This document shows, piece after piece, positions 9,687 through 19,179 of a stretch of DNA of 64,000 nucleotides. Position 1 is the first letter of the stretch, and each line of letters opens with the position of its first letter. Below the pieces are notes generated by a model. That model was not told where the DNA came from and ran no database searches. It saw nothing but the letters and a program-made list of their open reading frames with translations. Position numbers and translations under genes: made by a program. The stretch comes from Gaiellasilicea sp963802765 (lineage in GTDB: Bacteria; Actinomycetota; Thermoleophilia; Gaiellales; Gaiellaceae), in NCBI GenBank assembly GCA_963802765.1, contig CAWDJZ010000018.1, positions 62,001 to 126,000 on the forward strand, read 5' to 3'.

Positions 9687-11746
9687 GCCGCTCCTCTCTC
9701 GATCAGCAGGTTGCCGACACTGTCGACGAGCAGGACATAGCCGGGATGGAGAACGGTGGTCGAGTCGAACTCCTCGACGACGGCCGGGCCGGCCAGGGTC
9801 GCGCCGGCGGGCAGGGCGTAGCGGTCGTAGATCGGGCAGTCGACGTAGCCGGCCGACTCGGCGAAGTACACCCGCCTGTGCTCCTTCGGCTCGGCCTTCC
9901 CGCCCGCCTCGAGCGGACGCGGCGGCGGCTTCTCGATCGTCCCGACGCTCGTCAGCCGCAGGCTGACGGCTTCGACCGGCTCTTCCGGCGCGCTGAACCC
10001 GTACGTGCGCTCGTGCTCGGCATGGAAGCGCTCGAGCAGCGCGTCGCCCGCGGGGATGGTGAGCTCGAAGCTCTGGCCCACGTACCGGAGGTCGATCTTC
10101 CGGACGAAGCTCATCGCCTCGCGCGCGAGGCCCTCCGCCTCGAGCTCCTTCCGGCCGGCCTCCTCGAGCTGGGCGAACGTCGACTCCACCTCGGCCGCGT
10201 CCAGGTCGCCGAGGCGCTGCATCACGGTCACGGCGGCGTCTCGCGTCAGATCGGTCGAGAGCAGGCCGGTGGCGGAGAAGATGCCGGGGCTGCGCGGGAT
10301 GAGCAGGGCCGGGATCTCTGCGTCGCGTGCGAGCGCGTTCGCGTGCACGGGGCCGGCGCCGCCGAAGCCGAAGAGCACGAAGTCCCGCGGGTCGTAGCCG
10401 CGCTGGACCGAGATCAGGTGGAGCGCGTTGACCATCGCGGCGTTCGCGATCTCGACGATCCCGTTCGCCGCCTCGGTGACGTCGAGCCCGAGCGGCTTGC
10501 CGCAGCGCTCCTCGATCGCGCGCCGCGCACTCTCGACGTCGAGGTCGATCTCGCCGCCGAGGAAGTAGCCGGGGTTCAGCCGCCCGAGCACGACGTTCGC
10601 GTCCGTCACGGTCGGCTCGACCCCGCCGCGCCCGTAGCAGACCGGCCCGGGATCGGCGCCGGCGCTCTGCGGCCCGACGCGCAGGAGCCCCCCCGAGTCG
10701 ACCCAGGCAATCGAGCCTCCGCCCGCGCCGATCTCGACGAGGTCGACGACCGGCGTGCGCACCGGGTAGCCGGAGAGCGACATCCCACCGATCCCCGCGC
10801 CGGCGTGGCCGCCGACGTTGTAGTCCTTCGTCACCGACGGCCGGCCGCCCTGGATCAGGCCGACCTTGGCGGTCGTGCCGCCCATGTCGAAGGAGAGGAT
10901 GTCCGGGCGGCCGAGCGTCTCGCCGAGGGACGCGGAGGCGATCACGCCGGCGGCGGGGCCGGACTCGACCATGAACACGGGCCGCGTGCGCGCGGCCTCG
11001 GCGCTGAAGACGCCCCCGCTCGACTGCATCACGAGCAGCTTCGCCCGGACGCCCGCGTCGGCGAGGCGGCTCTCGATCCGCTCCAGGTATCGCTCGACGA
11101 CGGGACGGATCACGGCGTTGATCACGGTCGTCGAGGCGCGCAGGTACTCGCGGAACTCGGGTGCGACCTCGGCGGACAGCGAAACCGGGACGCCGGGCAG
11201 CTCCTCGGCGAGGATGGCGCCGACGCGTTGCTCGTGCTCGGGGTTGACGTAGGCGTGGAGCAGGCACACGGCGACCGTTTCGACGCCCTCGCGCCGCAGG
11301 ATCCCGGCAGCAGCGCGCACGGAGTCGTCCTCGAGCGGGCGCAGCACCTCGCCGGCGGGACCGAGTCGTTCGGCGACCGTCACTGCCCGGTCCCGTGGGA
11401 CGAGTGGCTTCGCCTTCTCGAACTGGGTGTCGTAGAGGGACGGTCGCACCTGGCGGGCGATCTCGAGGAGGTCGCGAAAGCCCTCGGTCGTGACGAAGCC
11501 GCCGCGCGCGATCTTGCCCTCGATGATCGCGTTCGTCGCCACGGTCGTCGCGTGGACGACGAAGCCCACTTGCGCCGCGGTGACGTCGCCGTTCGCGAGT
11601 GCACGGTCGACGGCCCGCATGAACCCCTCGGAGGGATCCGCCGGGGTCGTCAGCACTTTTGCGATCGAGACCGCGCCCGTCTCTTCGTCGATCAGCGTCG
11701 CGTCGGTGAAGGTGCCGCCGATGTCGACTGCCACGCGCACGCTCAT
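9683..11746 (-). CDS. Hydantoinase/oxoprolinase subunit A (HyuA family)
   Basis: An intact 687-residue HyuA-type protein, the ATP-binding ASKHA-fold subunit of ATP-dependent hydantoinases, 5-oxoprolinases and acetone carboxylase-like enzymes. It starts with the phosphate-binding motif VAVDIGGTFTDATL. It also shows VVHATTVATNAIIEG, MQSSGGV, the second phosphate loop LSFDMGGTTAKVGL, and GAGGGSIAWVD, SAGADPGPVCYGRGG and TVTDANVVLG. It should act in the cytoplasm together with a HyuB subunit; two hyuB genes lie directly upstream. ATG at 11746 overlaps the HyuB stop by 4 nt (ATGA). Whether the ring substrate is a hydantoin, oxoproline or another lactam cannot be read from sequence. Confidence 0.93.
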   Translation of the reverse strand: MSVRVAVDIGGTFTDATLIDEETGAVSIAKVLTTPADPSEGFMRAVDRALANGDVTAAQVGFVVHATTVATNAIIEGKIARGGFVTTEGFRDLLEIARQVRPSLYDTQFEKAKPLVPRDRAVTVAERLGPAGEVLRPLEDDSVRAAAGILRREGVETVAVCLLHAYVNPEHEQRVGAILAEELPGVPVSLSAEVAPEFREYLRASTTVINAVIRPVVERYLERIESRLADAGVRAKLLVMQSSGGVFSAEAARTRPVFMVESGPAAGVIASASLGETLGRPDILSFDMGGTTAKVGLIQGGRPSVTKDYNVGGHAGAGIGGMSLSGYPVRTPVVDLVEIGAGGGSIAWVDSGGLLRVGPQSAGADPGPVCYGRGGVEPTVTDANVVLGRLNPGYFLGGEIDLDVESARRAIEERCGKPLGLDVTEAANGIVEIANAAMVNALHLISVQRGYDPRDFVLFGFGGAGPVHANALARDAEIPALLIPRSPGIFSATGLLSTDLTRDAAVTVMQRLGDLDAAEVESTFAQLEEAGRKELEAEGLAREAMSFVRKIDLRYVGQSFELTIPAGDALLERFHAEHERTYGFSAPEEPVEAVSLRLTSVGTIEKPPPRPLEAGGKAEPKEHRRVYFAESAGYVDCPIYDRYALPAGATLAGPAVVEEFDSTTVLHPGYVLLVDSVGNLLIERGAA

Positions 11747-13545
11747 GAGACTTTGTGTTGAACCAACACTTTCTCACCGTCCCTCGCTTCGTTCCGAGGG
11801 GCGCGGGGAGATTGTGTTGTTCCAACACGAGCCTTCTTTGCCCGCAGGGTTTTCGTCGCCGCCTCGTCTATCCGCCGGTCGGCGATTGCGACCCTGTAGA
11901 GCTCGCGCGCCCGGTCGGCGCCGATTTTGTCCTCGAGCACATCGCGCAGCACCCGCTCGGGGTCGCGCTCCTCGGGCGGCCCGTACCCGCCGCCGCCGCA
12001 GGTGCGGACGCTGATCACGTCACCGGGGACGAGGTCGAGCGTCGTCTTCGAGGACAGCCGCGTCTCGACGCCGTCGCGGACGTGCACGTACTCGGCGATC
12101 CGCCCGGCGTGGCCGCCGAACGCGCCCCACGGTCCCGCCTTGTCGCGGTCGGCGAGCACGGTGAAGGTGGTGTGGAGGTCGAAGAGATAGTCCTTGCGCA
12201 GCCCGAGGCCGCCTCGGAAGCGGCCCGGCCCTTCGGAGTCCTCCACGAGCGAGAGCCGGTTGATGCGGACCGGGTAGTTGAGCTCGGTCTCCTCGATCGG
12301 CGCGTTCTCGGTGTTCTGGCTGTGCGACTGGACGGCATCGGGACCGTCGCTTGCATATCGGCCGCCGTAGCCACCCGCGAACGTGTCGTAGAAGCAGGTG
12401 TACTTCCCGGCGCTGACGTCGAGGGAGCCGAAGCCAGCCTGGCACATCATCCCCTTCGTCCCCGCAGGCAGCCGCTCGGGGGAGGCCGGCAGCAGCGCGC
12501 GGACGATCACCTCGATCAGCCGCGCGTGGGTCTCCCAGCCACCCACGACCGGACCGGGCCAGGAGCAATTCGTGACGCTCCCGGCCGGTGCGTGCAGGCT
12601 GACGAGCCGGTAGAAGCCGTCGTTGACGGGCAGATCCGGGTCGATCAGGCACTTGAGGGCGTACGCGCAGGCCGAGAACGACATCGCGTAGGTCGAGTTG
12701 ACCGGGGCGCGCCGTTGCGGGTCGGAGCCGGTCGTGTCGAAGCGAGCGCCCTTCTCGTCGATCTCGACCCGCACCTTCAGGCGGACGGTCTCGTCGGTGT
12801 AGCCGTCCGTGTCGACGAAGCCCTCGGCCTCGTAGACGCCGTGCGCGAGCGCGGCGAGCTCGGCCCGGGTGCGCCGCTCCGTGTACTCGAGCAGCTCCTC
12901 CATCGTCGCGAGGATCGTGTCGCGCCCGTGGCGGTCGACCAGCGCCGTGACGCGTCGCACGCCGGTGGCGTTCGCCGCGATCTGGGCGCGGAAGTCGCCC
13001 GCCGTCTCGTGCTTCGAGCGGATCTGGGCCAGGATCAGCGTGAAGACGTCCTTCACGATCGCGCCGCCGTCGACCAGCTTGACCGGCGGGATGATCACGC
13101 CCTCCTGGAAGACCTCCCTGAACGCCCCGATCGAGGCGGGCGCGCCGCCGCCGACGTCGACGTGGTGCGCGAGGTTCGCGACGTAGCCGAGCAGCTCGCC
13201 CTGGTGGTGGACGGGTGAGATCAGGCTGACGTCGTTCAGATGGACGCCGCTCGGGTGCGGGTCATTCGTCACGAGCACGTCGCCGGCGGAGAGGTTCTCT
13301 GCGCCGTAGGCCCGCACCGCGTTCGGTACCTGCTCGACCATCGAGCCGAGGTGGACGGGCTGGGCGAACCCCTGGGCGACCGAGCGCAGTTGCGCGTCGA
13401 AGAACGCGCACGAGAAGTCCGAGCGCGTCTTGATGTTCGTCGAATACGCGCTCCGCTTCAGCGCGAGCGCCATCTCGTCGGTCGCCGCGACGAGTGCGTT
13501 CCGGATCACCTCGAACGAGATCGGGTCGACGGTCACGGCCGCCAT
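11743..13545 (-). CDS. Hydantoinase B/oxoprolinase family protein, copy 1 (HyuB)
   Basis: An intact HyuB-type catalytic subunit of about 600 residues. It begins VDPISFEVIRNALVAATDEM and carries TNDPHPSGVHLNDVSL, the HHVDVGGGAPAS motif with likely metal-ligand histidines, RFRGGLGLRKDYLF and CGGGGYGPPEER. It closely parallels the next gene upstream over its whole length, which points to tandem duplication. ATG at 13545 overlaps the upstream stop by 13 nt; GTG at 13536 would give a GTGA overlap instead and is equally plausible. Its last ~35 residues have no counterpart in the paralogue and are encoded by a palindrome-rich element (11755-11828). Confidence 0.92.
   Translation of the reverse strand: MAAVTVDPISFEVIRNALVAATDEMALALKRSAYSTNIKTRSDFSCAFFDAQLRSVAQGFAQPVHLGSMVEQVPNAVRAYGAENLSAGDVLVTNDPHPSGVHLNDVSLISPVHHQGELLGYVANLAHHVDVGGGAPASIGAFREVFQEGVIIPPVKLVDGGAIVKDVFTLILAQIRSKHETAGDFRAQIAANATGVRRVTALVDRHGRDTILATMEELLEYTERRTRAELAALAHGVYEAEGFVDTDGYTDETVRLKVRVEIDEKGARFDTTGSDPQRRAPVNSTYAMSFSACAYALKCLIDPDLPVNDGFYRLVSLHAPAGSVTNCSWPGPVVGGWETHARLIEVIVRALLPASPERLPAGTKGMMCQAGFGSLDVSAGKYTCFYDTFAGGYGGRYASDGPDAVQSHSQNTENAPIEETELNYPVRINRLSLVEDSEGPGRFRGGLGLRKDYLFDLHTTFTVLADRDKAGPWGAFGGHAGRIAEYVHVRDGVETRLSSKTTLDLVPGDVISVRTCGGGGYGPPEERDPERVLRDVLEDKIGADRARELYRVAIADRRIDEAATKTLRAKKARVGTTQSPRAPRNEARDGEKVLVQHKVS
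11755..11828. repeat. Composite palindromic element inside the 3' end of hyuB copy 1
   Basis: Two near-identical 15-bp hairpin units face each other: GTGTTG AAC CAACAC (11755-11769) and GTGTTG TTC CAACAC (11814-11828). Between them is a third hairpin, CCCTCG...CGAGGG (11781-11786 with 11795-11800). The element is AT-richer at its ends than the surrounding DNA. It lies in the coding frame of HyuB copy 1 and adds a C-terminal tail absent from the paralogue, while still leaving the ATGA overlap with hyuA. It looks like a small intragenomic palindromic repeat of the REP/miniature-element kind. No second copy was seen in this window. Confidence 0.6.
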
Positions 13546-15183
13546 CCGTACTCCTCCCGCGCGCCCGCGAGGCTGACCTTTTCCTCGCGCACGTCCCGCG
13601 CGACGAGCTCGCGCTCGCGCTCCTCCGGCGGGCCGTACCCGCCGCCGCCGCAGGTGCGGTAGCTGACGGTGTCGCCGGGCTCGACCTCGATCGTCGTCTT
13701 CGCGGCGAGCCGGGTCTCGACGCCGCCTCGGATCAGCACGTACTCCGCCGGCTTCCCGGGCCGGCCGCCGAACGCGCCGGCCGGCCCGGCGAGCGTGCGG
13801 TCGGCGAGAACGGTGAACGTGGTCGCGCGGTCGAAGACGAAGTCCTTCCGCAAGCCGAGCCCGCCGCGGAAGCGGCCCGGGCCGCCCGAGTCCTCCACGA
13901 GCGAGAGGCACCCGACACGCACCGGGTAGTTGAGCTCGGTCTCCTCGACAGGCGCGTTCTCGGTGTTCTGCCCGTGCGTCTGCACTGCGTCGGGCCCGTC
14001 GCTCGCGAAGCGGCCGCCGTAACCGCCGCCGAACGTCTCGAGGAAGCAGAAGTACTCGTTCGTCCGCGGGTCGACGCCGCCGAAGCCCGCGTGGCACATC
14101 ATCGCCTTCGTCCCCGCGGGCAGCCGCTCGGGCAGCGCGGGGAGCAGCGCGCGGAAGATCACGTCGACGAGCCGCGTCTGCGTCTCCCAGCCCCCGACGA
14201 CAGGGCTCGGCCAGGTGCAGTTCGTCACCGTCCCAGCAGGCGCGTCGAGGCTGACGACGCGGTAGAAGCCGTCGTTGACGGGCAGGTCGGGGTCGATCAG
14301 GCACTTGACCGCGTAGGCGCAGGCCGAGAACGTCTGCGCGTAGGTGGAGTTGACCGGCGCGCGGCGCTGCGGGTCGGAGCCGGTCAGGTCGAAGCTGACG
14401 CCGCCTGCGGTGATCTCGATCCGCGCCTTGAGCAGCACCGGCTCGTCCGTGTACCCGTCCACGTCGACCGTCCCCTCCGCCTCGTACACGCCATGGGGCA
14501 GCGCTGCGAGCTCGGCGCGCGTGCGCCGCTCGGTGTAGTCGAGGAGCTCGCGCATGGTGCCTGCGACCGTCTCGAGCCCGTGGCGGGCGGACGAGCGCCT
14601 GGAGCCTGCGCACGCCGGTTGCGTTGGCGGCGATCTGGGCGCGGAAGTCGCCTCCGGTCTCGTGCTTCGACCGGATCTGGGCGAGGATCAGGTCGAAGAC
14701 GTCGCGCACGATCCGTCCGCCCGCGACCACCTTGACGGGCGGGATGATCACGCCCTCCTGGAACACCTCCCGGAACGCTCCGATCGATGCCGGCGCACCG
14801 CCGCCCACGTCGACGTGGTGCGCGAGGTTGGCGACGTAGCCGAGCAGCTCGCCGTCGTCGTGGACGGGCGAGATCAGGCTGATGTCGTTCAGGTGGACGC
14901 CGCTCGGAAATGGGTCGTTCGTGATGATCACGTCGCCGGGCTCGAGGTTCTCGGGGCCGTAGTCGAGGATCGTGCGCGGCACCTGCTCGACCATCGAGCC
15001 GAGGTGGACGGGCTGGGTGAAGCCCTGCGCGACGGCGCGGAGCTCGGTGTCGAAGAACGCGCACGAGAAGTCGGAGCGCGTCTTGATGTTGGTCGAGTAG
15101 GCGCTGCGCCGGAGCGTCAGCACCATCTCGTCCGTCGCCGCGACGAGCGCGTTGCGGATCACCTCGAACGTGATCGGATCCAT
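13533..15183 (-). CDS. Hydantoinase B/oxoprolinase family protein, copy 2 (HyuB), frameshifted at ~14586
   Basis: A second HyuB of ~549 residues, very similar to its downstream neighbour. It starts MDPITFEVIRNALVAATDEM and has TNDPFPSGVHLNDISL, HHVDVGGGAPAS, RFRGGLGLRKDFVF and CGGGGYGPPEER. One extra G in a GGG run at 14585-14587 breaks the frame between RRLQALV and RHGLETVAGTMRELL; with it removed the length matches the paralogue. It ends EEYGWRP, without the palindrome-derived tail of copy 1. Start and upstream stop share TGATG. Whether both copies pair with the same HyuA, perhaps with different ring substrates, is unknown. Confidence 0.87.
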
Positions 15184-16298
15184 CAGTACGGCCCTTGCTT
15201 CTCGTATCGCTCGCGCGCCCGCTCGACCGCGTCCAGGTCGATCTCGAAGCCGAGCCCCGGCGCCGTCGGGACGGCGACGCGTCCGCCGGCGAGCTCGATC
15301 GGGGTCGTCACGAGCTGCTCGGTGAGCAGGTGGTGCATGACCTGGTTGCCGAGCGTCTGGTTCGGGAGCGTGGACATGACCTGGAGCGCGGCGAAGGTCG
15401 AGATCGCGCTCTCGACGCAGGCGTGCCGGTTCATCGGGATGCCGTACGACTCTGCCAGGTACGCCATCTGGCGCCACCGCCAGAGGCCGCCCGACTCGTG
15501 GCTGCCGAGCACGATCGCGTCCGCCGCCTCCTGTTCGAGCACCGCGCGGAGCTCAGCGGTCGTGTGCACCGCCTGGTCGGCGGCGATCTTCGTCTCGACC
15601 GAGCGGCGAACCCAGGCGAGGCCGGAGACGTTGCCGGCCGGCACGGGCTGCTCGACCCAGTCGAGGTCGAACTGCTCGAGCCGCCGGATCGCATCGACGG
15701 CGCCCGGCACGTCCCACGCCTCGTTCGGGTCGATGCGGAGCAGCGGCTCGGGGCCGATCGCGTCGCGCACGGCGCCGACGATCTCCGCGTCGTCGCGGTG
15801 GCTGCGACCGACCTTGAGATAGACGACGCGATGGCCCTCGGCGGCCAGCGCGGCGGCGTCGCGCGCGAGCTCCTCGGCCGTGTCCCCCTGCGGGAAGGCC
15901 ATGAAGTCGACCTCGTCGTGGACGCGACCGCCGAGGAAGGTCGACGCCGGCACTCCGAGCCCTTTGCCGAGCGCGTCCCAGCACGCCGACTCGATCCCGC
16001 TCAGCACCTGCAGGGAGAAGTGCGGGACGACGCGCCAGCGGCCGTCGCGCCAGAGCTCGCCGAGGATCGCCTCGATGTCCCCGGGCGAGCGGCCGACGAA
16101 CGCACGCGCCATCAGCCGGCCGTACGACTCGACGGCGGCCGGATCCTCGCAGATCGACTCGCCGTACCCGGTCACGCCGGCGTCGGTCTCGACCGTGAAG
16201 AGGACGAGGTTCGCGCCCTCCTGCACGCCGGAGCGCCAGTGGAACGGCCGCTCGAGCGGGATCGCGACCGGCGTCGCGGTGACGGCGGTGATCCTCAC
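15183..16298 (-). CDS. Mandelate racemase/muconate lactonizing enzyme (enolase superfamily) protein
   Basis: An intact 371-residue member of the MR/MLE branch of the enolase superfamily. These metal-dependent enzymes abstract a proton alpha to a carboxylate. The N-terminal capping domain is followed by the barrel with VVYLKVGRS, RIDPNEAWD (metal Asp), WVEQPVP (metal Glu), IAADQAV (metal Asp) and SHESGGLWRW. A dipeptide epimerase, N-acylamino-acid racemase or sugar-acid dehydratase role is each possible. Next to hydantoinase-type genes, an amino-acid or N-substituted amino-acid racemase is the favoured inference. The GTG start overlaps the oxidase stop (GTGA), and its own stop overlaps the next start. 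Confidence 0.88.
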   Translation of the reverse strand: MRITAVTATPVAIPLERPFHWRSGVQEGANLVLFTVETDAGVTGYGESICEDPAAVESYGRLMARAFVGRSPGDIEAILGELWRDGRWRVVPHFSLQVLSGIESACWDALGKGLGVPASTFLGGRVHDEVDFMAFPQGDTAEELARDAAALAAEGHRVVYLKVGRSHRDDAEIVGAVRDAIGPEPLLRIDPNEAWDVPGAVDAIRRLEQFDLDWVEQPVPAGNVSGLAWVRRSVETKIAADQAVHTTAELRAVLEQEAADAIVLGSHESGGLWRWRQMAYLAESYGIPMNRHACVESAISTFAALQVMSTLPNQTLGNQVMHHLLTEQLVTTPIELAGGRVAVPTAPGLGFEIDLDAVERARERYEKQGPY

Positions 16299-17479
16299 GC
16301 GCGGTTTCCCGGCCCCCAGACTGAGCCGAACGTACGCCCCTCTGCGAAGCGCCTGCCCGACAGGCTCGAGATGTCGATCTCCGGCTCGTCGCCTGCTATC
16401 ACCGACGCGAGCGCCTCGCCGATCGCCGGGCCGAGCTTGAAGCAGTGACCGCTGCCGCCGAAGGCGGAGTAGTACCCGCCCACCTCCTCCGCCCCGACGA
16501 TCGGGTACCAGTCCTCGGTGATGTCGTACACGCCCGAGTAGCCCTTGACGTAGGCGCCGCCGTAGCCGTCGCTCCCGATCGTCGCAGCGAGCGAGGGCAC
16601 GCGGCGGACGAGCCTCGGCACCATCCGCGCGAGGTGCGCCTCGTCGGTGCCGTCGTCGTAGCTCTCCGGGTCGGCGGGCTCGGCCTGCTTGGGCCAGCCC
16701 TCGCCGACGAGCACCCTGCCCTCGCCGTAGCGGCGGAAGTAGAGCTGCTGCGCCGCGTCGGACATGACCGGGATCTCGCCGAAGCCCGGGGGTGCCTCGA
16801 AGACGGCTTCGTGCTCGCGGCTGAACCTGATCGGGTAGTCGATCCCGACCATCCGGCCGATCCGGTCGCCCCAGGGGCCGCCGGCGTTCACGACCACACC
16901 GGTCGCGATCGTCCCCTGCGTGGTGACGACGCCGGCCACACGGCCGTTTTCCGTTGCGATGCCCGTCGCTTCGCAGCCCTCGAGCACCTCGAGCCCCTCG
17001 CTCTGGGCGGAGCGGACGAGCGAGCGCACGGTCGCGACGGGGTCGGCGTAGCCCGACGTGTGCTCGAAGCACGCGAGGGCGATCCCCTCGACATCGAGCT
17101 CCGGCCAGCGGTGCGACACCTCCTCGGGCGTGAGGATCTCGGTCTGCACGCCGAAGCGCTGCTGGACCGGGACGACGTCCCGGATCGCCTGCGCTTGTTC
17201 CTCGGGCGCGAGCACCATGTAGCCGTGCTGGACGAAGCCCGCGGGCCCGCCCAACTCTTCCTCGGCGTTCGCGAACATCCCGGCGCCGCGGACGGCGAGC
17301 CTGATCGCGACCTCGTTCGAGTAGTGCTGACGGACGTGCGCTGCCGAGTACTGGGTCGAGCCGCCGCAGATCTCCGACTTCTCGACCAGCGTCACCCGGC
17401 CGTAGCGGAGCTTCGTCAGGAAGTGGGCCACGCTCGCCCCGATGATCCCGCCTCCGATCACGACCGCGTCGGCCTTCAC
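16295..17479 (-). CDS. FAD-dependent amine/amino-acid oxidoreductase (DAO family, sarcosine/glycine oxidase-like)
   Basis: An intact 394-residue flavoprotein of the D-amino-acid oxidase fold. The dinucleotide-binding motif VVIGGGIIGASVAHFL is at residues 6-21. GGSTQYSAAHVRQHYS corresponds to the flavin-contact region, and the C-terminal YYSAFGGSGHCFKLGPAIGE is the second FAD-contact motif of sarcosine oxidase/dehydrogenase-type enzymes. It would oxidise a secondary or primary amino acid to an imine, with hydrolysis releasing aldehyde or keto acid. In this operon it could act on the amino acid left after ring opening and deacylation (for example N-methyl-hydantoin to sarcosine); that pathway is inferred. 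The GTG start overlaps the hyuB stop. Confidence 0.9.
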   Translation of the reverse strand: MKADAVVIGGGIIGASVAHFLTKLRYGRVTLVEKSEICGGSTQYSAAHVRQHYSNEVAIRLAVRGAGMFANAEEELGGPAGFVQHGYMVLAPEEQAQAIRDVVPVQQRFGVQTEILTPEEVSHRWPELDVEGIALACFEHTSGYADPVATVRSLVRSAQSEGLEVLEGCEATGIATENGRVAGVVTTQGTIATGVVVNAGGPWGDRIGRMVGIDYPIRFSREHEAVFEAPPGFGEIPVMSDAAQQLYFRRYGEGRVLVGEGWPKQAEPADPESYDDGTDEAHLARMVPRLVRRVPSLAATIGSDGYGGAYVKGYSGVYDITEDWYPIVGAEEVGGYYSAFGGSGHCFKLGPAIGEALASVIAGDEPEIDISSLSGRRFAEGRTFGSVWGPGNRA

Positions 17480-19179
17480 GCGCTCCTCCTCTCCGCACTA
17501 CCGTCGTCGGCGATCACGACGCCGTAGAGCCTGCGGGCCGCCTCCGGGCTGACCTTCTCGTTCAGGACGTCGTCGGCGACGGCGGCGGGGTCGCGCGTGA
17601 GCGGATCGCCCCAGCCGCCGCCGCCCGCCGTTCGGTGCTCGTAGACGTCGCCCGCCCCGATTTCGATCGAGAACATCGGCGGCAGCACCTCGTTGCTCCC
17701 GTCGGGGTGCAGGAGCAGGTTCTCGGAGAGCGCGCCGGGACGGCCGCCGGCGAGGCCGTAGGGCGGGTGCTTCGCCCGGTCGGAGCGGACGATCAGGGAC
17801 GTGTTGGGCGTCAGGCAGCGCCACACGCGCTCGATCGCGAGGCCGCCGCGACGCAGGCCGGCGCCGCCCGAGTCGGGCACGAGCCGGTACCGCTCGATCA
17901 CGATCGGGTACTCGGACTCGGCCACCTCGACCGGGATGTTCGCAGCGAGGCTCGCCGGGTTCGTGAGGCCGTCGTTGCCGTCGGCCTCCGGCGTTCCACC
18001 CCAGGTGCCCACGACCAGCTCGTAGAAGATGAAGCGGCCGCCGTCCGGGCGCTCGGCGCCGAAGATCGCGAGCGTGTTGCCGCCCTCGCCCGCGGCGGGC
18101 ACGCGGTCCGGCAGCAGCTGGGCGAGCGCGCCGCTGACGGCGTCGACCACGCGGAACCCCGTCACGCCCCGCATCGACGAGGCGCCGGGCATCACCACCT
18201 CTGCGACCGTTCCCGGCTTGGTGCGAACGTGGATCGGCCGGAACGCGCCGGCCGTGTTCGGCACCTCGACGGTCAGCGCGGCCCGCACCACCTGGTAGAC
18301 GCAGGCCTGTACGAACGAGCGCGTGCTGTTCAGCGAGCCCTGCACCATCGGCGACGCATCGGTCAGGTCGGCCGTGATCTCGTCGCCCGCGATCGTCACG
18401 TGTGCCGTGATCGGCACGTCGCGGACGTCGACACCGTCCGAGCCGAGATAGTCGGTGAAGGAGGCGGTGCCGTCGGGCCAGGTGGCGATCTCCTGCCGAA
18501 CGAGCCGCTCCGTGTAGTCGATCAGCGCCTCCGTCAACTCGGCGAGCATCTCCGCTCCGTGCCGCTCGGCGAGCGCGATCAGCGCGCGCTCCGCGACCGA
18601 GCAGGCGGCGACTTGCGCCCCCAGGTCGCCGAACGTCATCCGCGGGATGCGAACGTTCGCCTCGATGATCTTGAAGACGTCCTCGACCGGCTCGCCCTCC
18701 GCGTAGAGGCGCAGCCAGGGCAGGCGGATGCCCTCCTGGAAGATCTCCGTGTTGTCGCAGGCGCTCGAGCCCGGAAGGCGACCGCCGACGTCGCCGTGGT
18801 GCGCGGTCGTCGCCGTGAAGCCGATCAGCTCGCCGTCGAAGTGGACGGGCTTGAAGACGAAGATGTCCTGCAGGTGCATGCCGCCGTCGAAGGGGTCGTT
18901 CAGCACGAACACGTCGCCCGGCCGGAATCGCCCGGCGTAATGGGCGAGGAGGGTCTCCATCGCGGCGGGGATCGAGCCGAGGTGGAACGGCACGCTGACC
19001 GCCTGCGCGACCGTCCGTCCTTTCGCGTCGCAGACGACGGCCGAGAAGTCCATTCCGTCCCGGACGACGGTCGAGTGCGCGGTCCGGCAGATCGTTGTCG
19101 CCATCTCGTCCGCGATCGACGCGAGCGCGTTGCCCACGATCTGGAGTGTGACCGGGTCGACGCGCGCCTCAACCGCCAT
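17476..19179 (-). CDS. Hydantoinase B/oxoprolinase family protein, copy 3 (HyuB)
   Basis: An intact HyuB of 567 residues that is clearly diverged from the two downstream copies: VDPVTLQIVGNALASIADEM, LNDPFDGGMHLQDIFV, HHGDVGGRLPGS, GLRRGGLAIERVW and TAGGGGWGDPL. The HHVD of the other copies is HHGD here, so metal or substrate geometry may differ. ATG at 19179 is preferred because GGAG sits 5 nt upstream; GTG at 19185 is the alternative. It overlaps the end of hyuA copy 2, with which it probably forms a dedicated HyuA-HyuB pair, separate from the pair or trio further down the operon. Confidence 0.91.
   Translation of the reverse strand: MAVEARVDPVTLQIVGNALASIADEMATTICRTAHSTVVRDGMDFSAVVCDAKGRTVAQAVSVPFHLGSIPAAMETLLAHYAGRFRPGDVFVLNDPFDGGMHLQDIFVFKPVHFDGELIGFTATTAHHGDVGGRLPGSSACDNTEIFQEGIRLPWLRLYAEGEPVEDVFKIIEANVRIPRMTFGDLGAQVAACSVAERALIALAERHGAEMLAELTEALIDYTERLVRQEIATWPDGTASFTDYLGSDGVDVRDVPITAHVTIAGDEITADLTDASPMVQGSLNSTRSFVQACVYQVVRAALTVEVPNTAGAFRPIHVRTKPGTVAEVVMPGASSMRGVTGFRVVDAVSGALAQLLPDRVPAAGEGGNTLAIFGAERPDGGRFIFYELVVGTWGGTPEADGNDGLTNPASLAANIPVEVAESEYPIVIERYRLVPDSGGAGLRRGGLAIERVWRCLTPNTSLIVRSDRAKHPPYGLAGGRPGALSENLLLHPDGSNEVLPPMFSIEIGAGDVYEHRTAGGGGWGDPLTRDPAAVADDVLNEKVSPEAARRLYGVVIADDGSAERRSA

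Noticed and set aside
9746..11761. A 671-codon open frame on the plus strand opposite HyuA
   Set aside because: It is a GC-rich antisense shadow: no recognisable domain, Arg/Asp/Glu-rich low complexity, and fully overlapped by an intact HyuA with all family motifs.
6870..11828. A 1652-codon minus-strand frame
   Set aside because: It contains CocE coding sequence only in the middle; the outer parts are out-of-frame readings of HyuA and the SUMF gene.
11743..15477. A possible 1244-residue HyuB-HyuB fusion
   Set aside because: The continuous frame arises only because one extra base at ~14586 and the overlap place HyuB2's first part in HyuB1's frame. Each copy has its own start, stop and full-length domain set.
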